Shown here one piece after another: positions 1 to 6,399 of a stretch of 9,875 bases of DNA (its first letter is position 1; each line of letters opens with the position of its first letter). The notes beneath the pieces are model-generated. The model saw only the letters and a list, made by a program, of their open reading frames with translations, was not told the origin of the DNA and searched no databases. This DNA comes from an uncultured bacterium (lineage in GTDB: Bacteria; Planctomycetota; Planctomycetia; Pirellulales; UBA1268), in assembly GCA_937959175.1 (NCBI GenBank), contig CALGAS010000351.1:1-9875 (forward strand). Direction: 5' to 3'. Position numbers and translations under genes: made by a program.

Positions 1-351
1 CAGAACAACCTGGCCCTCGTCGGCTGGGCCTCAACAGCCCTCCTCTGGCAGGTGCTGGGCCGCGGCTGCAACGTCTGGATGTCGCCGCCCCCCTTCGAGC
101 ACACGAAACTGATGGTCGTCGACGCCGCCTGGGCGATGTTTGGCAGCGGCAACTGGGACGACCGCTCGATGCGGCTCAACTTCGAGTTCAATGTCGAGAC
201 GTACGACCGCGAGGTGGCAGGCGGGCTCGACCGGCGGATCGCCGGCGTGATTGCCCGCAGCCGGCGACGGAGCCTCGCCGAGGTCGATGCCCGCAGCCTG
301 CCGGTCCGGCTCCGCGACGGGATCGCCAAGCTGTTCTCCCCATATCTCTGA
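1..351 (+). CDS. Cardiolipin synthase-like phospholipase D protein, C-terminal part (5' truncated by window edge)
   Basis: Open in frame 1 from the first base, giving the last 116 residues of a longer protein. It shows the second HKD motif of the phospholipase D superfamily: H34, K36 and D41 (counted from the window edge) in HTKLMVVD. This is followed by FGSGNWDDRSMRLNFEFN, the GS-N-D-RS-NFE signature typical of bacterial cardiolipin synthases. These enzymes condense two phosphatidylglycerols, or transfer a phosphatidyl group, at the inner membrane. The N-terminal membrane segments and the first HKD motif would lie upstream, outside the window, so the exact subfamily is open. It ends 53 bp before mtnB, probably as a separate unit because a promoter-like sequence lies in that gap. 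The family call is confident; the precise substrate is inferred. Confidence 0.88.
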   Translation, partial: QNNLALVGWASTALLWQVLGRGCNVWMSPPPFEHTKLMVVDAAWAMFGSGNWDDRSMRLNFEFNVETYDREVAGGLDRRIAGVIARSRRRSLAEVDARSLPVRLRDGIAKLFSPYL

Positions 352-367
352 CGTTCTCCGGGGCGGA

Positions 368-397
368 TTGCAGCGGCCCGCGGACGTGGCGTAGATT
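368..397 (+). promoter_or_regulatory. Candidate promoter for the mtn operon
   Basis: TTGCAG (368-373) and TAGATT (392-397) are separated by 18 bases and resemble -35 and -10 elements, matching the sigma-70 consensus at 3/6 and 4/6 positions. They sit in the only gap before mtnB. The -10 ends 7 bases before the ATG at 405, so transcription would start at or next to the start codon. No Shine-Dalgarno sequence lies at a usable distance, which fits a leaderless mRNA. This is judged from sequence match alone. Confidence 0.4.
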
Positions 398-404
398 CCA
401 GGGC

Positions 405-1088
405 ATGACCGTTTCACCCGTGGCCTCGGCCGCCGACCCCATCGACAGCCTGCGGGCGATCGGCCGTGAGTTTCACGGGAGAGGCTGGTCGCTGGGCACC
501 AGCAGCAACTACAGCGTCGTCGTCTCCCGCGAGCCCCTGGAGCTGCTCGTCACCGTCAGCGGCAAGGACAAGTCGGCCCTCGGTCGCGACGACTTCGTCC
601 GCGTCGACGCCGAGGGCCGGGTCGCCGACGGCTCTGACCGCCGCAGTTCTGCCGAGACGCTGCTTCACTGCACGATCGCCGAACTGATTCCCTCCGTCGG
701 CGCCGTCCTCCACACGCACTCCCCCTGGGGCACGATCCTCTCCGGGGCCGACCTGCCTGCCGGAGCGGCATCTGGCAGCCTCCGGATCGCGGGCTACGAA
801 ATGCTCAAGGGGCTCGACGGGATCACCACCCACGACGCCGAGGAAGAAGTCCCGATCTTCGCCAACACGCAGGACATGCGGGAACTCTCAACGCGGATTC
901 GCGCTAACTGGGCCGGTCTCGACTTCACCATGCCCGGCCGCCCCCCCCTGCACGGCTTCCTGATCGCCCGCCACGGCCTCTACACCTGGGGCCGTGATCT
1001 GGCGGAGGCCCGGCGGCACATCGAGATCTTCGAGTTTCTCTTCGAATGCGTCGCCCGGGCCCGATCGCTGGCTGCCGTCGGATCCTGA
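405..1088 (+). CDS. mtnB: Methylthioribulose-1-phosphate dehydratase (MtnB)
   Basis: A 227-residue protein of the class II aldolase/adducin family, the usual length for MtnB. It dehydrates 5-methylthioribulose-1-phosphate to 2,3-diketo-5-methylthiopentyl-1-phosphate in the cytosolic methionine salvage pathway. Zinc ligands are visible as H103 and H105 in LHTHSPWGT and as H190 in RHGLYTWG, and the last is followed by the family's typical C-terminal helix (EARRHIEIFEFLFEC). The N-terminal GWSLGTSSNYSVV matches the substrate-phosphate loop region of the family. The ATG at 405 is the first plausible start; no Shine-Dalgarno sequence precedes it. It heads the run mtnB-mtnD-mtnC, and that context separates MtnB from L-fuculose-phosphate or ribulose-phosphate relatives. 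The stop is 32 bp from mtnD. Confidence 0.94.
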   Translation: MTVSPVASAADPIDSLRAIGREFHGRGWSLGTSSNYSVVVSREPLELLVTVSGKDKSALGRDDFVRVDAEGRVADGSDRRSSAETLLHCTIAELIPSVGAVLHTHSPWGTILSGADLPAGAASGSLRIAGYEMLKGLDGITTHDAEEEVPIFANTQDMRELSTRIRANWAGLDFTMPGRPPLHGFLIARHGLYTWGRDLAEARRHIEIFEFLFECVARARSLAAVGS

Positions 1089-1120
1089 AGCCGTCTTCTT
1101 CCAACCTCTGGAGCATCTCC

Positions 1121-1711
1121 ATGGCCATCGTCACCGTCCCCGCCGAGGCTCGCCGGATCAGCGATCCGGCCGAGATCAAGAGTTTTCTCGCCGCCCACGG
1201 GCTCCATTACGAGGTCTGGCCGCTGGAGGACCGCGTCGACCCGGCCGCCCCGGCCGCCGAGATCCTGGCGGCCTACGAGCCCGAGATCGACGAGCTCAAG
1301 GCCCGCGGCGGGTTCGTCACGGCCGACGTGATCGACGTCTATCCCGACACGCCGGGCCTTGATGCGATGCTCGAAAAGTTCAACAAGGAACACACCCACA
1401 CCGAGGACGAGATCCGGTTCATCCTCCAGGGCAGCGGCGTCTTCCATATCAATCCGGGCGATCGACCGGTCTTTGGAATCGAGGTCCATGCCGGCGATCT
1501 GATCAGCGTGCCGCTGGGCACGCGGCACTGGTTCGACCTCTGCGGCGAACGCCGAATCCGGGCCATCCGGCTCTTCCAGGACACCAGCGGCTGGACGCCC
1601 CACTACGTCGCCGACGGTGTGCATGCCGGCTATGAGCCCCTCTGCCTGGGGCCGGCCTATCTGGCCGGCGGGTCCGCGGCCGGCCCCGCCGGCGGGGAGG
1701 CCGGTTCGTGA
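1121..1711 (+). CDS. mtnD: Acireductone dioxygenase (MtnD)
   Basis: A 196-residue cupin enzyme. It cleaves 1,2-dihydroxy-3-keto-5-methylthiopentene with O2. The iron form gives 2-keto-4-methylthiobutyrate (the methionine precursor) and formate; the nickel form gives methylthiopropionate, formate and CO. The metal ligands are all present: H91, H93 and E97 in HTHTEDEIRFIL, and H136 in GTRHWFD, close to the H96/H98/E102/H140 set of the Klebsiella enzyme. The reading frame is open further upstream into mtnB. The ATG at 1121 is preferred because GGAG (1110-1113) lies 7 bases before it and the length then fits the family. The C-terminal tail is Ala/Gly/Pro-rich and looks unstructured. Its stop overlaps the mtnC GTG start. 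Sequence alone cannot decide between Fe and Ni. Confidence 0.95.
   Translation: MAIVTVPAEARRISDPAEIKSFLAAHGLHYEVWPLEDRVDPAAPAAEILAAYEPEIDELKARGGFVTADVIDVYPDTPGLDAMLEKFNKEHTHTEDEIRFILQGSGVFHINPGDRPVFGIEVHAGDLISVPLGTRHWFDLCGERRIRAIRLFQDTSGWTPHYVADGVHAGYEPLCLGPAYLAGGSAAGPAGGEAGS
1694..1700 (+). promoter_or_regulatory. Ribosome binding site for mtnC
   Basis: GGGGAGG sits 7 bases before the GTG at 1708, inside the last codons of mtnD. It supports GTG as the start codon, so mtnC overlaps the mtnD stop (GTGA) and is probably translationally coupled to it. Confidence 0.65.
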
Positions 1712-2421
1712 TCGTGTTCGACGGCAGGGGGATCCTGCTCGACGTCGAGGGGACGACCTCGTCGATCTCCTTCGTCTACGACGTGCTTTTTGCGTACGCA
1801 AAGGAACAGGTTGCCGCTTTTCTGGCGGCCCACCGCGACGACGAGACGGTGCTCGAGCTGGCAGCGGCGATCACGGCGGCGGCCGGTGCGGCCCAGTCTC
1901 CCGCTTCGATCGCGGCCGACCCGACCTCGGCAGCCCTGGCGGCCATCGACCTGATGAATCGCGATCTCAAGGCGACGCCGCTGAAGACACTGCAAGGGAT
2001 GATCTGGCGGAGCGGCTTCGAGTCGGGACAACTCGTGGCCCACGTCTTCGACGATGTGCCGCCGGCCCTCGCCGGCTGGGCCGACTCCGGCCTTGATGTG
2101 CGGATCTATTCCTCGGGCTCGATCGAGGCCCAGCAGTTGTTCTTCCGTCACACGGCGGCGGGCGATCTGACACCGCACCTCCGAGGGCATTACGACACCA
2201 CCACCGGCCCCAAGCGGGAGCCGGCCAGCTACACCCGCATCGCCGCCGACATGGGGCTCGACCCGCGTCAGGTGCTGTTTGTGAGCGATGTCGGCGAGGA
2301 ACTCGACGCCGCTCGTTCGGCCGGGATGGCCACGGCCCTGGCCGTGCGGCCGGGCAACCGAGAGGCGGGCGGCATCTACGCCCACGAGCCACTCGCCTCC
2401 TTCGCGGAGATCGTGACCTGA
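1708..2421 (+). CDS. mtnC: Enolase-phosphatase E1 (MtnC)
   Basis: A 237-residue HAD-superfamily enzyme of the usual MtnC length. It enolises 2,3-diketo-5-methylthiopentyl-1-phosphate and then removes the phosphate, giving the acireductone used by MtnD. HAD motif I appears as LLDVEGTTSS, with nucleophile D12 and the E14-G-T-T pattern diagnostic of E1 in place of the common DxD. Motif II is IYSSGS (S135/S136), motif III is K169 in TGPKREP, and motif IV is FVSDVGEELDAA (D194, E198, D200). The start is GTG within the mtnD stop (GTGA), backed by GGGGAGG at good spacing. This bifunctional enzyme replaces the separate MtnW and MtnX of Bacillus. The gene ends in a one-base overlap with the FIST gene. 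Confidence 0.95.
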   Translation: MIVFDGRGILLDVEGTTSSISFVYDVLFAYAKEQVAAFLAAHRDDETVLELAAAITAAAGAAQSPASIAADPTSAALAAIDLMNRDLKATPLKTLQGMIWRSGFESGQLVAHVFDDVPPALAGWADSGLDVRIYSSGSIEAQQLFFRHTAAGDLTPHLRGHYDTTTGPKREPASYTRIAADMGLDPRQVLFVSDVGEELDAARSAGMATALAVRPGNREAGGIYAHEPLASFAEIVT

Positions 2422-3644
2422 TGGAGGAGGCAGCGGGAGCGGAGGCCGGCCTGCGGTGTGGCTGCGGGGCCTCGACCAAGCAGGAGTTCGACGCAGCGAT
2501 TCACGAAGCCGTGGCGGCGGCCGTTGCCGATCTCGGCATGCCTGGCGCTGTTGGGGCTCAGCCACCGATTGCCGATCTGGCCGTGGTCTTCGTCTCGGCG
2601 GCCTACGGGCCGGCAATCCGGCCGGTCATGGAACACCTTGCCGACCTCGTGCCCGCCCGCCGCCTCCTGGGCAGCACCGCCGAGGGCATCCTGGCCGGAG
2701 ACCGCGAGTATGAAGCGGGGCCGGCGGTGGCTGTCTGGCTGGCTCGCCTGCCTGCCAGCCGCCTCGAGACGTTTTCGCTCGAGTACACCCAGACTGCCGA
2801 CGGTGGCATGTTCGCCGGCTGGCCTGAGACAACCGCGGAGGCGTGGCCGGCCAATGCCGCCGTGCTGCTCCTGGCCGATCCGTTTTCGTTTCCGGTCGAT
2901 GCCTTCATTCGCAGGCTGGAAGAAGAGCATCCCGGTGTCCCGGTCGTGGGGGGGATGGCCAGCGGGGGCGGCCAGCCGGGCAGCAACACCTTGGCGGTCG
3001 ATTCCCGCACCTACGACTCGGGCGCCGTGGGCCTCGTGGTGGGAGGAGGCGTCAGGATTCGACCGGTCGTTTCCCAGGGCTGCCGTCCGATCGGCCGGCC
3101 GCTGGTGATTACCCGCGCCGAGGAGAATATGATCTTGGAACTTGGCGGGGTTCCAGCCCTGCAACGACTCCGGGAAATGTATGGCGATCTCACCGATGTG
3201 GATCGCGAGCTGGTGCGATCCTCGCTCCACGTGGGCCGGGCAGCCAGCGAATACCGTGACGTCTTTCGGCGGGGCGACTTCCTGGTCCGCAATGTCCTGG
3301 GGGCCGATCCCGACTCGGGTGTGATCGCGGTGGGAGATACCGTCCGCACCGGGCAGACCGTCCAGTTTCACGTCCGCGATGCCCAGAGCGCCGACGACGA
3401 CCTCCGGGAACTTCTCTGCGGCGGCCCGGGCGAGGCCGATCCCGCCGGCGCGCTGGTCTTCACTTGCAACGGACGGGGCTCACAGTTGTTTGCCGAACCA
3501 AACCACGACGCCCGCTGCCTGCAACGCTGCCTCGGGCCCTTGCCCGCGGCGGGCTTCTTCGCTCAGGGCGAGATCGGCCCGATTGGTGAGCGGACGTTTC
3601 TCCATGGCTTTACCGCGAGCATCGCCCTCTTCGAGCGGGCCTGA
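2421..3644 (+). CDS. Free-standing FIST-domain sensory protein (FIST_N + FIST_C)
   Basis: A 407-residue soluble protein with no signal peptide or membrane segment. The N-terminal half resembles FIST_N: LLGSTAEGIL at residues 82-91, and VVGGMASGG at 175-183 followed by GSNTL. The C-terminal part resembles FIST_C: GVIAVGDTVRTGQTVQFHVR around residues 296-315, then VFTCNGRGSQLF and GFFAQGEIGPIG near the end. FIST domains are predicted small-ligand sensors, proposed to bind amino acids, and are often fused to signalling outputs. Here no output domain is attached, so any effector must be a partner protein. The ATG shares one base with the mtnC stop (TGATG), with GGAG 11 bases upstream, so the gene is probably co-transcribed with the mtn genes. 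A role in sensing methionine-related metabolites is only inference from that position. Its N-terminal CGCG (residues 12-15) is unexplained. Confidence 0.9.
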   Translation: MEEAAGAEAGLRCGCGASTKQEFDAAIHEAVAAAVADLGMPGAVGAQPPIADLAVVFVSAAYGPAIRPVMEHLADLVPARRLLGSTAEGILAGDREYEAGPAVAVWLARLPASRLETFSLEYTQTADGGMFAGWPETTAEAWPANAAVLLLADPFSFPVDAFIRRLEEEHPGVPVVGGMASGGGQPGSNTLAVDSRTYDSGAVGLVVGGGVRIRPVVSQGCRPIGRPLVITRAEENMILELGGVPALQRLREMYGDLTDVDRELVRSSLHVGRAASEYRDVFRRGDFLVRNVLGADPDSGVIAVGDTVRTGQTVQFHVRDAQSADDDLRELLCGGPGEADPAGALVFTCNGRGSQLFAEPNHDARCLQRCLGPLPAAGFFAQGEIGPIGERTFLHGFTASIALFERA

Positions 3645-3705
3645 CTGCCCTTGCCGCCACGGCTGGCACCACCTACTTTCCCGTTTCATCAGGGTGGCAG
3701 TTCGC

Positions 3706-3710
3706 GAGGA
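3706..3710 (+). promoter_or_regulatory. Ribosome binding site for the small lipoprotein
   Basis: GAGGA lies 7 bases before the GTG at 3718. It supports that start over the in-frame GTG at 3694 and over the long upstream extension that runs through the FIST gene. Confidence 0.5.
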
Positions 3711-3717
3711 TGCCAGT

Positions 3718-4110
3718 GTGTCTCGAACAATCACCGTGTCGGCCCGTGGGGCGATCTGCCTGATTCCCGGCCTGCTTCTCTGCCTTCTTGCCGGTGGCTG
3801 CGCCCATCACCGGGCCAATCAATACGCCTACGCCCCGCCGCTGGCACCGCCGGTCTATCCCCAGCCGCAGGCAGCGGCCCAGCCGGTCGCCTCTCCGAGC
3901 CCGCCTGTCGTTCAGCCTGGTGTCGCCGCCCCGCCGATCGTCTCCGGCGTGCCGCCGGCGGCCACCGCGCCGGCGCTGCCGGTCATGCCGACCGCCGGCG
4001 TGGTGCCCGCCCTGCCCGACGGCTCATGCCCTCCCTGCAACACCGGGTGCGAAGGTGGTGCGGTGCCGGTGGTCTACGAAGGCGCGATGCAGACGGCGCC
4101 CTGCCAATAG
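3718..4110 (+). CDS. Small proline-rich lipoprotein with CxxCxxxC motif
   Basis: 130 residues from a GTG start; I do not recognise the family. The N-terminus has an Arg, a hydrophobic stretch (ICLIPGLLLCLL, residues 13-24) and LAGGC, a slightly non-standard lipobox placing the acylated cysteine at C28. The predicted mature chain of 103 residues holds 24 prolines and many Ala/Val residues, with few charges, and looks extended and disordered. Near the C-terminus is SCPPCNTGC (C104, C107, C111), with a further Cys at 129. A CPPC pair could form a disulfide or bind a metal. The start is set by the signal peptide and by GAGGA at 3706-3710. The gene lies 73 bp after the FIST gene. Proline-rich small lipoproteins often span the periplasm or sit under the cell wall, but no function can be assigned. 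Confidence 0.68.
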   Translation: MSRTITVSARGAICLIPGLLLCLLAGGCAHHRANQYAYAPPLAPPVYPQPQAAAQPVASPSPPVVQPGVAAPPIVSGVPPAATAPALPVMPTAGVVPALPDGSCPPCNTGCEGGAVPVVYEGAMQTAPCQ

Positions 4111-4136
4111 CAGCTCTGCCGAAGACCGGTTGCTCC

Positions 4137-4170
4137 GGAACAGAGTCACGCCTGACGTCGCCACTGTTCC
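4137..4170. terminator. Nested inverted repeat after the lipoprotein gene, possible terminator
   Basis: A perfect 7-base inverted repeat, GGAACAG (4137-4143) with CTGTTCC (4164-4170), encloses a smaller perfect hairpin, GTCA-CGCC-TGAC (4145-4156). It begins 27 bases after the lipoprotein stop, where a transcription end would be expected. No T-run follows, so it is not a classical intrinsic terminator. It could be an mRNA 3'-end stabiliser, or chance in GC-rich DNA. Confidence 0.3.
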
Positions 4171-4241
4171 CGCCTCGGATTGCCGTCTCGCGTCGTCGCT
4201 GATTCGGTCACGGAGCGACCGGACTCGGGCCGGGGGCCGAT

Positions 4242-4271
4242 CCCGCCGTGAAACGCTGGCGGGGGTATGAT
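4242..4271 (+). promoter_or_regulatory. Candidate promoter/operator of the polyketide operon
   Basis: The gap 4111-4324 has no convincing gene. Near its end is a strong -10-like TATGAT (4266-4271), but there is no good -35 at 16-18 bases. Directly upstream is a perfect inverted repeat, CCCGCC (4242-4247) and GGCGGG (4258-4263), with the core GTGAAACGCT between the arms. The repeat occupies the -35 region, so it could be an activator or repressor site, or GAAAC could be an ECF-type -35. Predicted initiation near 4278 would give a leader of about 45 bases. The gap also holds CGGTC (4205-4209) / GACCG (4217-4221), a weak hairpin. Confidence 0.3.
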
Positions 4272-4310
4272 GATGGGCGTTGGTGGTTGCAAAGACTACC
4301 CGGCGGCCGG

Positions 4311-4316
4311 AGGAGG
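4311..4316 (+). promoter_or_regulatory. Ribosome binding site for the methyltransferase
   Basis: A perfect AGGAGG sits 8 bases before the GTG at 4325. It is the strongest Shine-Dalgarno sequence in the window, and it decides the GTG start over the in-frame TTG at 4280. Confidence 0.75.
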
Positions 4317-4324
4317 CCTTTCCC

Positions 4325-5110
4325 GTGAGCATCTGGCAGGTCCAGCCCGACCGCCGAGACGAACTGATGGACGACCCGGCGCTTCCCGCAGCCGACCATC
4401 TCGCCGCGCTCGACGCGCTGGCGACGATCAACGCTGTCTCGCTGACTGCCGGCCAACTCGCCGGGGCAGTTGAGAGAATCGCGATGCTCGGGGCGGCGAG
4501 AACTGGCAGCGGCCGGCCCCTGCGAATCGTCGACGTCGCCTGCGGTGGCGGCGACCTGAGCGTGGCCTTGGCCGCTCGCCTGGCCCGCCGGCTTCCATCC
4601 GGCGGCCCCGACTCACCAGCCGTCGAGGTGCTCGGCATCGATCTGAGTTCGCGGGCGGTCACGCGGGCCCGCCAGTACGCGGCCCGCAAGGGCTGCCGCG
4701 TTGTCGACTTCGCCGTCCGCGACGTGCTCGCGGAGGGATGCCCGCCGTGCGACGTGGTGGTCAGTTCGCTATTCCTTCATCATCTCGACGATGCCGCGGC
4801 GGCCGCTGTCCTCCGGTCGATGGCAGCGGCGGCACGCCTCGGGGGAGCGGTATCGGATCTCGTTCGCAGCCGCACGGGGCTCGTCCTGGCGGTGCTCGGC
4901 ACGACGCTCCTGGCACGCTCCCGGGTCGCCCGCGTCGATGGCCCGCTGTCGGTGCGGGCGGCCCGGACACTGCCGGAATATCGCCGAGTTGCCGATCGGG
5001 CCGGGCTGCCGCAGGCAACCATCCGGCGAACCTGGCCGGAGCGGGTGCTGCTGGAGTGGCGGACGGCCGAGCCGATCGACGAACTCGTCCCTGGAGTGGC
5101 CTGCGCATGA
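4325..5110 (+). CDS. SAM-dependent class I methyltransferase of the type III PKS cassette
   Basis: 261 residues from GTG at 4325. The Rossmann methyltransferase core shows motif I at VDVACGGGD (residues 69-77), an acidic motif II in LGIDLSS (D106), and motif IV/post-IV in VVVSSLFLHHLDD. The N-terminal DELMDDPALP and the C-terminal DGPLSVRAARTLPEYRRVA resemble methyltransferases found beside bacterial type III polyketide synthases. It presumably methylates the polyketide or a phenolic product at O or C; the substrate cannot be read from sequence. The protein appears cytosolic; the stretch GLVLAVLGTTLLA is mildly hydrophobic and may contact a lipid substrate or the membrane. The stop overlaps the next ATG (ATGA), so translation of the three genes is probably coupled. 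The class is sure; the pathway role is inferred from the neighbours. Confidence 0.85.
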   Translation: MSIWQVQPDRRDELMDDPALPAADHLAALDALATINAVSLTAGQLAGAVERIAMLGAARTGSGRPLRIVDVACGGGDLSVALAARLARRLPSGGPDSPAVEVLGIDLSSRAVTRARQYAARKGCRVVDFAVRDVLAEGCPPCDVVVSSLFLHHLDDAAAAAVLRSMAAAARLGGAVSDLVRSRTGLVLAVLGTTLLARSRVARVDGPLSVRAARTLPEYRRVADRAGLPQATIRRTWPERVLLEWRTAEPIDELVPGVACA

Positions 5111-6399
5111 GCCGTCCCATGCCGGTGACCCCCGTTGAAGCAACGATCTCCGCCGCCGAGGCCGCAAACAACGACTGGGAGGTGATCGTGATCGGAGCCG
5201 GGCCGGCCGGCAGTGCCGCCGCCCTCCGGCTGGCGGCCCGGGGGCTCCGGGTGTTGCTCATCGACGCAGCGGCCATGCCACGGCCCAAGCTCTGCGGCTG
5301 TTGCCTCTCGGTCGCGGCGGTCAAGGAACTCGCCGCGCTCGAGCAGATCGATACCCGCGGCGGCGTTCCAGACGAGCGGGCGAGGCTCCCGCAGCCGCTG
5401 CCGCTGGAGCGGGTGCGACTTGCCACGGCGGCGGTAACCGCGGCCTTGCCGCTGCCGGGCGGGGGGGTGATCTCCCGGGAGGCCCTCGACACCGCGGCGG
5501 TGCGGGCGGCGATCGTTGCCGGTGCTGCCTGGCTGCCCGAGACGCGGGTGACGGCGGTGACGGAAAATCCCGCCGCGGCCCGCGTGACGCTGACCGCCCG
5601 AACCACGATCTCCGGGCATGCCGAACAGGTCGTGGCGTCGGCGGGGCTGGTGGTCGTGGCCGCCGGCCTCGCGGACACCGTGCGAATCGGCACGGGGCAG
5701 TACCGCGGCGAGAAGCGGATCACACCCGGCAGCCGCCTCGGGCTTGGCGCGACCCTCCCCCCAGCTGCCGGAGGGCCGCCCCCGGGCGAGCTTGTGATGG
5801 CCGTTTCGCGGCACGGCTACTGCGGGCTGGTGCGGCTCGAAGACGGACGGGTCGACATCGCCGCGGCGGTCGATCGCTCGCTGGTGACCCGGGCCGGTGG
5901 TCCGGCCGGAGCCCTGGCGAAACTTCTGACTGACGCGGGGGGATACCAGGCGGCAGGCCTCTTCGCCGACGCCGACGAGTGGTTCGCAGCAGCAGTGATT
6001 CGGGGCACCCCACCGCTCACCCGCCGCCAGCCGGTGGCGTCGGCCGGTGGAAGAGTCCTGCGGGTGGGCGATGCCGCCGGCTACGTGGAGCCTTTCACCG
6101 GCGAGGGCATGGGCTGGGCCCTCGCCTCGGCCCGGTTCCTCGATGAGACCGTCGGGCGGACCGTTTCTGCGGCGGGCAGGATTGGGGACTCTCCCCGGGA
6201 GGCCGCGGTCAGCTATGCTCAGGCCCATCGACGGCATTTCGCCGTCAACCACGCTCGCTGTCGCCGCGTGGCACTCGTCGTCCGGCAGCCTTGGCTTGTC
6301 GGGCCGGCCCTGCGGCTGGCTCGGCTGGCACCAGCGGTCGCGGCCCGCGTCGTGCCGCTGGTGGTCGGTGCAGCGGCCCGCGGAAAGGCCCACGGATGA
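5107..6399 (+). CDS. FAD-dependent oxidoreductase, geranylgeranyl reductase-like family
   Basis: 430 residues. The N-terminal dinucleotide-binding fold has VIGAGPAGSAAALRLAARG, with GxGxxG at residues 30-35 and the ribose-binding acidic residue D53. PRPKLCGCCLS (58-68) carries the P-x-K-x-C-G motif (K61, C63, G64) of the geranylgeranyl reductase branch. The second FAD motif is RVGDAAGYVEPFTGEGMGWA (319-338). Members reduce isoprenoid double bonds or hydroxylate/oxidise aromatic or lipid substrates. Between a methyltransferase and a type III PKS it most likely tailors the polyketide, for example by ring hydroxylation or quinone formation, but this is inference. The ATG at 5107 overlaps the upstream stop, with GGAG at 5093-5096. 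The frame is also open upstream within the methyltransferase gene, but that extension does not belong to the family. ATG 5119 is an alternative start. Confidence 0.87.
   Translation: MSRPMPVTPVEATISAAEAANNDWEVIVIGAGPAGSAAALRLAARGLRVLLIDAAAMPRPKLCGCCLSVAAVKELAALEQIDTRGGVPDERARLPQPLPLERVRLATAAVTAALPLPGGGVISREALDTAAVRAAIVAGAAWLPETRVTAVTENPAAARVTLTARTTISGHAEQVVASAGLVVVAAGLADTVRIGTGQYRGEKRITPGSRLGLGATLPPAAGGPPPGELVMAVSRHGYCGLVRLEDGRVDIAAAVDRSLVTRAGGPAGALAKLLTDAGGYQAAGLFADADEWFAAAVIRGTPPLTRRQPVASAGGRVLRVGDAAGYVEPFTGEGMGWALASARFLDETVGRTVSAAGRIGDSPREAAVSYAQAHRRHFAVNHARCRRVALVVRQPWLVGPALRLARLAPAVAARVVPLVVGAAARGKAHG

Noticed and set aside
3379..3717. Long upstream extension of the lipoprotein frame into the FIST gene
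   Set aside because: The overlapping FIST_C coding region is well supported, and an extension would bury the signal peptide of the lipoprotein more than 100 residues inside the protein.
4738..5106. N-terminal extension of the flavoprotein inside the methyltransferase gene
   Set aside because: The FAD-binding fold begins about 29 residues after ATG 5107, as expected. The extension would be translated out of frame from a conserved methyltransferase region.
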